From an uncultured Lachnospiraceae bacterium (GTDB taxonomy: Bacteria > Bacillota > Clostridia > Lachnospirales > Lachnospiraceae): a stretch of 64,000 nucleotides of DNA. The stretch is from assembly GCA_902779355.1 (NCBI GenBank), contig CACZBF010000006.1:1-64000 (forward strand), read 5' to 3'. Positions 25,294 to 34,325 of this stretch are shown in pieces. The notes under the pieces are model-generated. The model had not been told where the DNA came from and ran no database searches. It saw only the letters and a list, made by a program, of their open reading frames with translations. The position numbers and the translations under genes were made by a program. Each line of letters begins with the position of its first letter. Positions within the stretch are counted from its first letter, which is position 1.

Positions 25294-26292
25294 TTACACT
25301 TCCTGCGTTGTTCCTATCTCAGATTCACTACCTGCCACGGATTGTACCGACAGATCCCTCTCCTCAGAAATCAAAAACACCGGTCGCCTTCGTGCCGCAT
25401 CATACGTTCTCCAAAGATACTCCGCAATAATACCGAGTGCAATATTCGTCACGCCAAAGCCAAGCGCCAAAAGGCAGATCAGCGTCGTATAGCCCATGGG
25501 CGCCTGAGGGGTCAGAATCTTGTTGATGATGGCTCCCACACCAATCACGATTCCAGCCAAAAACAACATAACACCAACGATACTGACCAACCGGATCGGC
25601 ATAAAGGAAAACGCCACAAAAGAATCAATAAACAGCTTGATTTTCTTTTTCAGCGTCCATTTGGAAACGCCAGTGGCACGTTCGTGAAAATCCATAGACA
25701 ACGTACAGTACCGGAATCCGGCATCCATAATCTGAAGCATGATGGAGGAATTGCTTTCCACGTTCGCATTCAGATAATCCCGGATCTTGCGATTGATAAC
25801 AATCACGGAAATCCCACCGGAGGAATAACTACTGACTGCGTATTTCTGCATCAGGTGGGAATAGATCTTGGAAAACGCGCGGTTACCCGCACTGACACCC
25901 ACCGTCTTTTTTTCGATATAGATCGCATCATACCCTTCCCGAATCTTCTGCCAGGACTCGGCAAGAAACTCCAGCGGTTCCTGCAGATCGCTCCCCATCC
26001 AAGTACAGATGTCATAGGACGCATGCAAAAAACCCGCGCGAATCGCCGCGTGGGAACCATAGTTTTTGGAAAAACGGATGACCTTTGCATTGGCAACATG
26101 CTGGAACGAAAAGTCGGTCAGTTTCTCTACCGTATCATCCGTAGAGCCGTCATCCACAAAAATCAGCTCCACCGGAAAGGGCAACGTCTTCGCATGTGCA
26201 TCCAGCGTGCTGCAGAACAGTTCGATCCCTTCGCTTTCATTCAGAAAGGGAACGACGATCGAAATACCTGAACTCTGCTCTTCCTTTCTCAT
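25294..26292 (-). CDS. GT2 dolichyl-phosphate-mannose-synthase-like transferase with two C-terminal membrane helices
   Basis: GT2 enzyme of 332 residues. The catalytic domain has SIVVPFLNESEG, the VDDGSTDDT nucleotide-binding motif and the GSDLQEP metal-binding DxD variant. Two C-terminal membrane helices follow (about 233-258 and 270-292). This is the GtrB/ArnC/DPM1 layout, which moves a sugar from an NDP donor to a polyprenyl phosphate so that it can be flipped. The gene start overlaps the preceding acyltransferase gene by 56 nt, unusually long, and both frames look real there. Confidence 0.87.
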   Translation of the reverse strand: MRKEEQSSGISIVVPFLNESEGIELFCSTLDAHAKTLPFPVELIFVDDGSTDDTVEKLTDFSFQHVANAKVIRFSKNYGSHAAIRAGFLHASYDICTWMGSDLQEPLEFLAESWQKIREGYDAIYIEKKTVGVSAGNRAFSKIYSHLMQKYAVSSYSSGGISVIVINRKIRDYLNANVESNSSIMLQIMDAGFRYCTLSMDFHERATGVSKWTLKKKIKLFIDSFVAFSFMPIRLVSIVGVMLFLAGIVIGVGAIINKILTPQAPMGYTTLICLLALGFGVTNIALGIIAEYLWRTYDAARRRPVFLISEERDLSVQSVAGSESEIGTTQEV

Positions 26293-26818
26293 CCAGTATT
26301 ACCTCTCCTATGATTTTTGCCGGATTGCCTGCTACGATCCGAAATGGCGGCACATCCTCATTCACAAAACTGTGTGCCGCGATCACGGAATGATCTCCAA
26401 TGGTGACGCCACATCCGATCATGGACATGGTGCCGATCACAACGTTGCTACCTACTGTCACAGCTCCGGAAACGAACGGATCATTTCCGCCCGACACGTA
26501 ATACTTCGTGGAATCATGGGTATAGATCATCACACCAGAATCCACGGAAACAAAATCTCCGATGGAAAGCTGTGCCGCACTCCCGTCCAGCAAGGTGTAG
26601 GGTCCGATCCAGACATGATCGCCGACTTTCACATCGCCCAAAATCACACACGTGTCATAGACGGAAGACCCTTCTCCGAAACCAAGGTACGCATTTTTAT
26701 CAAACCGATTGAAAATATATTCACCGCTGGGCAAGACGCGATCGAACTTCTTTCGCATATCCTCGCGTTTCGCCTGCATAAAGGCATCGAACAACTGGCC
26801 AAATTCCTCTTTGGTCAT
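26237..26818 (-). CDS. hexapeptide-repeat (left-handed beta-helix) acyltransferase
   Basis: Protein of 193 residues. After an N-terminal helix (DAFMQAKREDMRKK) it has repeated hexapeptides (VKVGDHVWIGPYTLLDG, SGAVTVGSNVVIGTMSM) and the usual C-terminal PPFRIVAGNPAKII loop. It probably N- or O-acetylates a nucleotide sugar. It lies between an NDP-sugar epimerase gene (start overlap of 4 nt) and a polyprenyl-phosphate glycosyltransferase. With the aminotransferase at 27801-29024 it may finish an N-acylated amino sugar. Confidence 0.82.
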   Translation of the reverse strand: MTKEEFGQLFDAFMQAKREDMRKKFDRVLPSGEYIFNRFDKNAYLGFGEGSSVYDTCVILGDVKVGDHVWIGPYTLLDGSAAQLSIGDFVSVDSGVMIYTHDSTKYYVSGGNDPFVSGAVTVGSNVVIGTMSMIGCGVTIGDHSVIAAHSFVNEDVPPFRIVAGNPAKIIGEVILDEKGRAEFRYFDRRSLSE

Positions 26819-27795
26819 GCGCTTTCCCCTTTATTCAGATTCTGCAGATACCAATCCAGAGTTTTTTTGATGCCCTCCTCAAATGGAACCTCCGGCGTGA
26901 AGCCCAGATATTCCTTCGCCCTCCTCGCATCCGCGCAAAGATTTCGAACATCGCTGGTTCGCGCCGGACGATGATCCCATTCCCCGTCATAATGAAGATA
27001 GTCGCAGATTCCCTGCAACAGCCGATTAATAGAGATATCCGTACCGGATCCGAGGTTGATGATCTTGCCGCGGGACTCCTCTTTTTCATAGGCAAGTAAT
27101 AGCGCCCGTACGGTGTCCCCGACATAGATAAAATCCCGGGTCTGCTCGCCGTCACCTTCTACCACCGGCATTCCACCGTCCATGATCCGCTTTGCCGTCG
27201 CCGGAATGATTGCAGCCAGATTCCCGACTGCATTTTGTCTGGGGCCGTAATTATTAAAAGGACGGACGATTGAAATATCCAACCCCAACACTTTATAGAA
27301 ACTGTGAACCATAAGATCCGCCGCCGCTTTTCCGGCAGCGTATGGAGTCGTCGGATCTGTCGGGTGGTTCTCATCCATGGGAGAATACTGTGCCGTCCCA
27401 TAGGCTTCCGATGAGGAGGTATGAATCAACGTCTTGTAAGCACCAACCTTCAAAAGTTCCAGCAGGGTATTTGCGATCTCCACATTTACCATGTAAGCAT
27501 CAAAGGGATTGAAAAAAGAATAGTTCAGGGCGATGGTTGCCATATTGAAGACGACTTCGATCTGCTCCTTTTCCATGATCGCCTGCAAGACGCCAAAATT
27601 CCTGGCATCATCACGGTACAGCACGAAGTTATCATGACTCAATGCTTCTTCCAGATTTTCCATTTTCCCGAGGAAAAAATTGTCGACACAGACAACCTTT
27701 CCAGCGCCCTTTTCCAAAAGGAGATCACAGAGATGGCTGCCGATAAAACCGGCGCCTCCGGTGACCAGTACCTGTTTTCCTTGAATCGATGGCAT
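26815..27795 (-). CDS. NAD-dependent nucleotide-sugar epimerase/dehydratase
   Basis: Extended SDR of 326 residues: GGAGFIGSHLCDLL (NAD binding), HTSSSEAYG (catalytic Ser/Thr strand), PYAAGKAAADLM (Tyr and Lys present), VRPFNNYGPRQ and RDFIYVGDTV. The SEAYG-PYAAGK pattern is shared by GDP-mannose 4,6-dehydratase-like and WbpP-like enzymes, so the substrate is open. It would supply a 4-keto or C4-epimer sugar to the aminotransferase encoded just upstream (5 nt gap). Confidence 0.82.
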   Translation of the reverse strand: MPSIQGKQVLVTGGAGFIGSHLCDLLLEKGAGKVVCVDNFFLGKMENLEEALSHDNFVLYRDDARNFGVLQAIMEKEQIEVVFNMATIALNYSFFNPFDAYMVNVEIANTLLELLKVGAYKTLIHTSSSEAYGTAQYSPMDENHPTDPTTPYAAGKAAADLMVHSFYKVLGLDISIVRPFNNYGPRQNAVGNLAAIIPATAKRIMDGGMPVVEGDGEQTRDFIYVGDTVRALLLAYEKEESRGKIINLGSGTDISINRLLQGICDYLHYDGEWDHRPARTSDVRNLCADARRAKEYLGFTPEVPFEEGIKKTLDWYLQNLNKGESA

Positions 27796-27800
27796 TTTCT

Positions 27801-29024
27801 TTATCCCTCGTCTATCGTCTTTCGAATCATCTCCACCACATACGCCTGATCGTCATCCGTCATTCCGATGTAAAGAGGCAACGTGATCGAAAGATGATCA
27901 CAGGCATACGCATTTTCATAATCCTCCGGCTTGTAGCCGAAACGGTTTTTATAATAACCGAGCATATGAACCGCATGGGTTCCCTGCCGCGTTGCGATCC
28001 CGATATCCTCCAGTTTCTGCAGGAGGTTGTTTCGATACTCGCCGCCTTCCCGAATCGTATCAATCCCAAGTCTCTTGATGTCCAGCATGCAAACATAGGA
28101 CTGATAGGTGTGGAAATATCCTTCAGGCTCGGTCGGGGTGCGAAACTCCGGCAATGTCTTTTCAATCATCTCATTGTAGAGTATTGCCCGCTTCCGCTTC
28201 TCATCAATGATCTGATCCAGCTTCTTCACCTGCGCCAGCCCGATGGCCGCCTGGATATCCGTCATGCGGTAATTGAAACCGGCTTCGATGAATTCCGGAA
28301 GGAGAAATCCCTTTCTCTTATCTCTGGCATCTGCCGACACCGTGCTGCCGTGGGTCCGGAGCTCTCGCATCCGTTTTGCGGCAGCCGCATCATCCGTCAG
28401 TACCATACCGCCCTCACCGGTGGTGATGGATTTCCGGGGATGAAAACTGATACAGGAAGTATTTCCAAAGCCGCCCTGATGGGTGTCACCGATCTTTGCG
28501 CCCAGCGCACAAGCCGCATCCTCCACAACCTTCAGCTCGTATTCTTTTGCAAGACGATTCACCTCATGAATGTCGCAACATAGCCCGAATTCATGCACCG
28601 GGACAAAGCCCCAGAGACGATTCCCGGTTTTTTTGTTCTTCACGACGCCGTCCTGCTTCTCATAGTCCGTTTCGATCTTTCGCGCCAGAGCATCGGTATC
28701 CACATTGAAGGTCTCCCGCCGGATATCGACCATCACTGGGGTTGCGCCTGTAGTCACGATGGCATTTTCCGTCGCCACAAAGGTAAAGGCTGGCGCGATG
28801 GCATCCATCCCTGCACCTAAGCCATTTGCAACCATGGCAAGGTGAAGCGCCGTCGTACAGGAGGTGGTCGCCACACCTTCTTCCACACCCTCATGAGAAG
28901 CGATCGCCTTTTCAAACTCCGCCACCTTAGGTCCCTGTGCCACCCAACCGGATGACAGGGCTTCCGCAGCAGCTTTTGCCTCTTCCTCCGTAAAATACGG
29001 TTTGGTAACGGGTATTTTCCTCAT
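27801..29024 (-). CDS. DegT/DnrJ/EryC1/StrS PLP-dependent sugar aminotransferase
   Basis: Protein of 407 residues that transfers an amino group to an NDP-ketosugar. Key features are TTSCTTALHLAM (phosphate-binding), VVEDAACALGA (Asp that contacts the PLP ring) and SFHPRKSITTGEGGMVLT with the Schiff-base Lys. It is distinct from the aminotransferase at 29569-30768, so the locus makes at least two amino sugars. Stop and start overlap with the neighbouring acetyltransferase gene (ATGA). Confidence 0.88.
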   Translation of the reverse strand: MRKIPVTKPYFTEEEAKAAAEALSSGWVAQGPKVAEFEKAIASHEGVEEGVATTSCTTALHLAMVANGLGAGMDAIAPAFTFVATENAIVTTGATPVMVDIRRETFNVDTDALARKIETDYEKQDGVVKNKKTGNRLWGFVPVHEFGLCCDIHEVNRLAKEYELKVVEDAACALGAKIGDTHQGGFGNTSCISFHPRKSITTGEGGMVLTDDAAAAKRMRELRTHGSTVSADARDKRKGFLLPEFIEAGFNYRMTDIQAAIGLAQVKKLDQIIDEKRKRAILYNEMIEKTLPEFRTPTEPEGYFHTYQSYVCMLDIKRLGIDTIREGGEYRNNLLQKLEDIGIATRQGTHAVHMLGYYKNRFGYKPEDYENAYACDHLSITLPLYIGMTDDDQAYVVEMIRKTIDEG

Positions 29025-29572
29025 TTCTCTTTCTCCGCCAATGTTTCGTAACGCTCTCCACAGTTCTCACAGATTCCGCTCTCATCGAGTCTGAACCCGC
29101 ACTTGCAGACCCAACCGATCCGTCGTGCCGGATTCCCAACCATCAATGCATGAGCCGGCACATCCTTCGTCACAACACTGCCGGAGCCGATGGTGGCATA
29201 TTCACCGATGGTGATCCCGCAACGGATCGTCGCATTCGCGCCAACGGAGGCTCCCATTTTTACCAAAGTCTCCGATATCTTCCAGTCTGCGTTAAAGGCT
29301 CTGGGATACATATCATTGGTGAAGGTCATGGAAGGTCCAAGGAAGACATCATCCTCCACGGTCACACCATGATACACATTTACATTGTTCTGCACCTTTA
29401 CACCGGAGCCGATCTGTACCTGCTCATCGATATACACATTTTTGCTGATGATGCAGTTACTTCCGATCTTTGCACCTTCCCGCACCTGCGCCTGATTCCA
29501 GATTTTGGTCCCGTCTCCGATCACTGCATCTTTGCTGACTTCCGCGGTCTCGTGGATAAATACATCACTCAT
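29021..29572 (-). CDS. WbpD/WlbB-like UDP-sugar 3-N-acetyltransferase with C-terminal zinc ribbon
   Basis: Left-handed beta-helix protein of 183 residues (IGDGTKIWNQAQVREGAKIG, NVYHGVTVEDDVFLGP, FTNDMYPRA) ending in GNPARRIGWVCKCG and a CxCG...CxxCG metal-binding tail. This is the exact architecture of WbpD/WlbB, which acetylate the 3-amino group of UDP-GlcNAc3NA. It sits between the matching aminotransferase (coupled, ATGA) and another aminotransferase gene. Confidence 0.87.
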   Translation of the reverse strand: MSDVFIHETAEVSKDAVIGDGTKIWNQAQVREGAKIGSNCIISKNVYIDEQVQIGSGVKVQNNVNVYHGVTVEDDVFLGPSMTFTNDMYPRAFNADWKISETLVKMGASVGANATIRCGITIGEYATIGSGSVVTKDVPAHALMVGNPARRIGWVCKCGFRLDESGICENCGERYETLAEKEK

Positions 29573-30768
29573 GCCTTTTCTCCATAAAACCGATTCACTG
29601 CCGCGATCACCTCATCAACCTGTGCTTCCGTGATCTCCGGGAAGATCGGTAGACAGACAGACTCCGCAGAGATCTGCTCCGCCACCGGCAGGCTCGCATT
29701 GGGGTTCTTACAGTTCTTTTCCGTAAACGCCTTCTGCTGATGCAGCGGCACCGGATAAAAGGATCCGCTACCGACTCCATTCTCGCTGAGGAAGGCGCAA
29801 AGCTCTTCCTTGTGCTGACTGCGCACTACGAACTGATGCCAGCAGCATTTCTGATCGGTATTGTAAGATGGGCGAATCAGACGCTTGTCCAGCCCTGCAA
29901 AATATCGTTCCGCTACATGCGCTCTTGCTTTGTTGTACTCGTCCAGATGCCGGAGCTTGATGGAAAGGACTGCTGCCTGTACCGCATCCAGTCTGGAATT
30001 GTACCCAATCAGGAAATTGAAATATTTATACGGGTCATAAAGCTCGGTTGCCTGCTCTTTCGTCTTTATCTCCACTTTCTGACCTTCCAGAAGTTCCAGC
30101 GCGTTTGCGCCGTTTTTCCCGGCGCCATGCTCCCGGAAAGAGTTTAATATCACCGCAAGGTCATCGTCATTCGTCGTAACCATACCGCCGTCTCCGCAGC
30201 CGCCGAGGTTTTTGGTGGGATAGAAGGAAAAGCATCCCACATCTCCGAGGGTTCCCGCTTTCTTGCCTTTATACTCCGCACCGATGGCCTGCGCGCAGTC
30301 CTCGATCACGCGAAGACCGTGTTTCTTTGCGATGGCATTGATCGTATCCATCTCACAACACGCGCCGAAGATATGTACCGGCATGATCGCTTTCGTCTTG
30401 TCCGTGATGGCTGCTTCAATCAACGTCTCGTCGATGGTATAATCATCAGCCTTGACATCCACAAATACCGGGATCGCACCGATGGAGGCAATGGATTCGG
30501 CGGTTGCAAAAAATGTGAACGGCGTGGTGATGACCTCATCCCCCGGCTTCACGCCGCACGCGCGAAGCGCCAGGATCAAAGCCGCTGTCCCGCTGGAGCA
30601 GCCAATCGCATGAGAAACATTCAGATACTGTTCCACTTCTCCTTCAAAGTTTTTCACATAGCTTCCGCCGATGTATGCACAGCTTTCAAAGACCTTTTCG
30701 ATTTCGGGCATCGCCTCGTCCTTGATCGATGCAAATTGTCTTTTTAAATCTAAAAATGGGACACTCAT
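29569..30768 (-). CDS. WbpE/WlbC-like sugar 3-aminotransferase
   Basis: DegT-family enzyme of 399 residues beginning MSVPFLDLKRQFASIKDE, the typical opening of WbpE/WlbC proteins. CSSGTAALILAL, VIEDCAQAIGA and FSFYPTKNLGGCGDGG (Schiff-base Lys) mark the PLP site. With the oxidoreductase (30787-31758) and acetyltransferase (29021-29572) it forms the three-step route from UDP-GlcNAc uronate to the 2,3-diacetamido uronic acid. Confidence 0.88.
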   Translation of the reverse strand: MSVPFLDLKRQFASIKDEAMPEIEKVFESCAYIGGSYVKNFEGEVEQYLNVSHAIGCSSGTAALILALRACGVKPGDEVITTPFTFFATAESIASIGAIPVFVDVKADDYTIDETLIEAAITDKTKAIMPVHIFGACCEMDTINAIAKKHGLRVIEDCAQAIGAEYKGKKAGTLGDVGCFSFYPTKNLGGCGDGGMVTTNDDDLAVILNSFREHGAGKNGANALELLEGQKVEIKTKEQATELYDPYKYFNFLIGYNSRLDAVQAAVLSIKLRHLDEYNKARAHVAERYFAGLDKRLIRPSYNTDQKCCWHQFVVRSQHKEELCAFLSENGVGSGSFYPVPLHQQKAFTEKNCKNPNASLPVAEQISAESVCLPIFPEITEAQVDEVIAAVNRFYGEKA

Positions 30769-30786
30769 CTTTTTTCATCCTTTCCT

Positions 30787-31758
30787 TCATGCATCATAGT
30801 TGGCACGTTTGACCGCCTGCTCACAAATCTCGATAGCACGGATCGCGGTTGCACCGTCCACCAGGATCTTTTCTCCGTTGACCACGGCTTCATAGAAACT
30901 CTGAAGCTCCGCGCGTAGCGGCTCTATGATCGGGACAAACACTTTCTGTACCACGGCGTCCTGCTTGTAGGTGCCGGCATGGTCACTCTCAATCATGATA
31001 TCCGTATTCTTTGTTATCGTCAATGTTTTTGCCAGAAGATCGGCATAAACAATCGCATCCTCCGTATGGATCTCCAGAGACCGTTCCTTGTTCTGCGACA
31101 CACGGCTGGCATTGATGATGGCATGTGCATTGGAGGAAAATTCCAGCATGCAGGTTGCAAAATCCGTTGCACCGGAGCGAATCTTCTCCCCGTTCCCGCG
31201 AATATCTTTCACCGTACTTGGCTCCATGATACTGCAGACAATGTCCACATCGTGAATCATGAGATCCTCGATCACACTGGTATCCGTGATCCGGCCGCTC
31301 CCGCTGAAAGGACTGTAGCGATGTGCCTCCACATAAAAAATCTTTTTTCCGTCCAGAATCTTGGAAAGCTCCGTTACGACCGCATTGAAACGCTCAATAT
31401 GCCCGACTTGGAGTTTCAGCCCGTTCCGCCGGAACGCTTCCATGATCTCTTTTGCATCTTCAGAGTTTGTTGCAAGCGGTTTTTCGATCAGTGCATGTAC
31501 TCCCTTTTCCGCCACTTTCAATCCCACCTCTTTATGTAGCGACGAGGGCACTGCCACGACAACCGCATCCACCGCATCAAGCAGTTCCTCCAATGAAGAA
31601 AAAACTTTTGTTTCGTATTGCGAAGCAATCTCCCGAGCTTGTTTCGCGTTTGCATCATATATTCCAACAAGATCAAAACGCTTCTCATCTGCTAGATTTC
31701 GCACATGGTTTCTTCCCATGTGTCCGGTACCAATCACACCAATTTTTAATTTTTTCAT
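30787..31758 (-). CDS. Gfo/Idh/MocA oxidoreductase, WbpB/WlbA-like
   Basis: NAD-dependent dehydrogenase of 323 residues. It has KIGVIGTGHMGRNHVRNL (Rossmann loop), VAVPSSLHKEVGLKVAEKG, and ALIEKPLATNSEDA with the conserved EKP Lys. The second domain is the usual beta-sheet part (VEAHRYSPFSG, DLMIHDVDI with catalytic His). In the WbpB/WbpE pair this enzyme oxidises C3 of the UDP-sugar uronate and the aminotransferase follows. The first pathway enzyme (UDP-GlcNAc 6-dehydrogenase, WbpA) is not in the window. Confidence 0.86.
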   Translation of the reverse strand: MKKLKIGVIGTGHMGRNHVRNLADEKRFDLVGIYDANAKQAREIASQYETKVFSSLEELLDAVDAVVVAVPSSLHKEVGLKVAEKGVHALIEKPLATNSEDAKEIMEAFRRNGLKLQVGHIERFNAVVTELSKILDGKKIFYVEAHRYSPFSGSGRITDTSVIEDLMIHDVDIVCSIMEPSTVKDIRGNGEKIRSGATDFATCMLEFSSNAHAIINASRVSQNKERSLEIHTEDAIVYADLLAKTLTITKNTDIMIESDHAGTYKQDAVVQKVFVPIIEPLRAELQSFYEAVVNGEKILVDGATAIRAIEICEQAVKRANYDA

Positions 31759-31774
31759 AGCCTACTCACTCCTG

Positions 31775-34120
31775 TTATAATGTCCAAAAATATATAGTTC
31801 CCGTTGTTGCTTCCTTTGTGATAGTCGCTTTTCCAAGAAACGCCTCCATCTCATCCACATATTTCCTTTGGGAGAATCCAAAGGCATTTCCATACGACAT
31901 GGAATCCAAATAGATCCCTGCGTATCCTGCTTCGCGGAGTTGTCTCACCATGGAATCAATGTCCCAGGTTGCAACACGACTCTGCCAATCCGCTTCTTCT
32001 CTTCCCTGCATGGCGCCATAACTCCAATGTAAAGTATTTGATTCCATATATGGAAGAAAATCCCTGTAAGAATTGCCGGAAGGCCACCGGGAATATGGAA
32101 ATTGAAATACATATGAGCCTTCCGGCAACACCTGTTCTATTTCCTGTACCGTTTCCCTGATATCCTCCAGATTTGTATCTGCATAATGCATAGGTGGATA
32201 AGTAAACGTCTGATCATAGATGCCAAATATCATGACACTCGTCATCATACTGCTAAATACGACCATATTGATCTTTTTTCGTAATGTTTCAAATAGTATT
32301 GCCATCTGAAGTAAGCTGAGAAACATGATCACAACACACAAGCGATTGTAACAACGAATCGGAATATCCACAAAAACGGTCAACACGCTACTGATCCCTC
32401 CAATCGTTCCAATCAGGATCATGCCCAGATTCAGATAAGACAGTTCCTTTTCTTTTCTGTTTTGAAAAAGAAATACCAGGGAAATTACAAGACCAATTGA
32501 AGCGATCAAGCCGATTGATGAAAGACTGTTTTCATTTACCAGAGGATGCGTCAAATCATAGTCCGCCGCCATTTGTGCAAATGCCTTGATACGATGAGAT
32601 CCATGTGGCAATAACAGCTGTACCAACTTCAGCCCATATATTTCAGCCTCACCCGCCTGTCGAAGTTCCAAATCACCTGCTGGATTTGCCCCGTGAATCA
32701 TATGATAGATTGCATTCGGAAGAACATTTGTTACAACACCACCCAATACTGCTGCAAGATATCCCAAAGGATAACAATACTGTTTGAATCCTTTTTCCGG
32801 ACGATTCAGCCATAAGATCACCATCCCGACCGTGATCAATGCACAGGCAAAGAAAGCATAGTAAAGACCTGTAAACGCACAACAAAAAGAGAGAAACAGC
32901 ATCCGGTAAAAATGCTTCTTTTGTTTTTCTTTCTCTTCTGATTTATGCATCGTATCCCGTATGATCGTAATCGCAATCACACATGCTACCGGCATCATAA
33001 AATAAGGGACCAGCCACATATGACCGTAACGCTTCTCAATATAAGGGCTAAAAGCGTATAATATGGAAAGAGTCATCGCTGAAATCCGGCCGATCTTCAG
33101 ATATCGCATACAGGCTGCACTGATATAAGCCGCAAGAAAAAAACACAAATAATAGAACAAATTGATGATCAGGAACGGATTGTCCGTAAAAAGTCCAATG
33201 ATTTTTACCAACAAAAAAGACAACGAATCTGAATAGGGATAATCATACATATCTGCACCGGACATACCGCCGGTACGATGTCCCACCAGAGAGATTCCAT
33301 ATTCATCGATCAATTTCCCATAATAGTGTACCCCAAGTGCATCCCCGGAAAGGTTTAAAGGACAAGTCAATTCTGTATAACGGAACAAAACCAACAAAAT
33401 AACAAACACAATTCCTGTAATCCCCAGATACATCAAGATTTCTTGCCACGGAATCTTCTTTCTCTCTCGTTTCGCTCTCTCCTTATATAGCCAAAACAGA
33501 TTCCAAACCAGAATACTTGCAGATATAATGAACAAAATACCTGCCGCTACTGTTGCCAGCCTCACAAAATGATTGCCGCCTACAACAGAGTTCTGCCGGA
33601 TGACATTCAGATCAGTTATGACAAGGGAAGTATCATAAGGAGTAAAAATCCTAAATTCACAGCTACTCGGCCGATAAGCGCGGTAATACGGAAGAATCAC
33701 AGAATAATCCTGTTTGCCCGGATCAATTTCAATTGTTTTCTCCATTCCGCTGAGATCATATCCAGGCCCACACAGATCGACCGTCATCATGGCTTTCTCA
33801 TCGGTTTGATTGTCAACCGAGAAACAGACCCGGAAGAGATCCCCCTCCATGAGAGAGACCTCTGTGGAAAACATCTTCTCTCCTTCTCCGGGCGAAATCA
33901 CAAAAGCATTTTCTTTGATCGCACCATGCTTTGTTGAATCAGACATCAAAAAATCTGAATAATCCACAACATGGTTTTCTACTGTTTCATCATAGGGCAC
34001 ATCGTCCACAAAAGGAAACAAATAGAAAAGCAACGCACCCACAATCGTCAGAATCAACGCTATGGTTACAATCCCGGTTCCGCACAATCTATGTTTTGTA
34101 TAAGCTTTTTTGATTCCCAT
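31775..34120 (-). CDS. large polytopic membrane protein, putative GT-C type transferase
   Basis: Protein of 781 residues. It has one N-terminal helix (about 13-35), a periplasmic-type domain to about 190, then about a dozen hydrophobic helices to about 620, and a C-terminal extracellular-type domain of 150 residues. An early loop after the second helix holds acidic residues (SYPYSDSLSFLL-like region, MYDYPYSDS), as in GT-C enzymes. Such proteins use polyprenyl-linked sugars outside the membrane to add side groups. A role in polymer extension (no Wzy is obvious in the window) is an alternative. The gene begins 205 bp from a divergent glycosyltransferase gene. Confidence 0.65.
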   Translation of the reverse strand: MGIKKAYTKHRLCGTGIVTIALILTIVGALLFYLFPFVDDVPYDETVENHVVDYSDFLMSDSTKHGAIKENAFVISPGEGEKMFSTEVSLMEGDLFRVCFSVDNQTDEKAMMTVDLCGPGYDLSGMEKTIEIDPGKQDYSVILPYYRAYRPSSCEFRIFTPYDTSLVITDLNVIRQNSVVGGNHFVRLATVAAGILFIISASILVWNLFWLYKERAKRERKKIPWQEILMYLGITGIVFVILLVLFRYTELTCPLNLSGDALGVHYYGKLIDEYGISLVGHRTGGMSGADMYDYPYSDSLSFLLVKIIGLFTDNPFLIINLFYYLCFFLAAYISAACMRYLKIGRISAMTLSILYAFSPYIEKRYGHMWLVPYFMMPVACVIAITIIRDTMHKSEEKEKQKKHFYRMLFLSFCCAFTGLYYAFFACALITVGMVILWLNRPEKGFKQYCYPLGYLAAVLGGVVTNVLPNAIYHMIHGANPAGDLELRQAGEAEIYGLKLVQLLLPHGSHRIKAFAQMAADYDLTHPLVNENSLSSIGLIASIGLVISLVFLFQNRKEKELSYLNLGMILIGTIGGISSVLTVFVDIPIRCYNRLCVVIMFLSLLQMAILFETLRKKINMVVFSSMMTSVMIFGIYDQTFTYPPMHYADTNLEDIRETVQEIEQVLPEGSYVFQFPYSRWPSGNSYRDFLPYMESNTLHWSYGAMQGREEADWQSRVATWDIDSMVRQLREAGYAGIYLDSMSYGNAFGFSQRKYVDEMEAFLGKATITKEATTGTIYFWTL

Positions 34121-34261
34121 CTTCTTTAATCTATTCTGAACAAATCTTTTGTATAGACTTGTCCTTAATTCATTTCATTCCCTTGCTTTCTACCATACCA
34201 TAGTCTCATACATGCGTCAAAATGCAGGTTCCAAAAAACTTGCGCTCAGATCCTGCGTTTT

Positions 34262-34290
34262 TTGCGTTCTTTTGTCATTTATGCTATGCT
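34262..34290 (+). promoter_or_regulatory. promoter of the plus-strand GT2-FkbM pair
   Basis: TTGCGT (-35, 34262-34267) and TATGCT (-10, 34285-34290) with a 17-bp spacer, 35 bp upstream of the TTG start at 34326. Confidence 0.55.
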
Positions 34291-34325
34291 TTTCAAAGAT
34301 CAAAAAATAATGAACAGGTGATTCT

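Noticed and set aside
25342-26271. Long plus-strand ORF (309 codons) opposite the GT2 gene
   Set aside because: It is fully antisense to a well-supported glycosyltransferase, its translation is His/Arg-rich without motifs, and no ribosome binding site is seen.
26066-26974. Plus-strand ORF of 302 codons
   Set aside because: Antisense to three good genes (GT2, acyltransferase, epimerase); the composition is that of a mirror frame.
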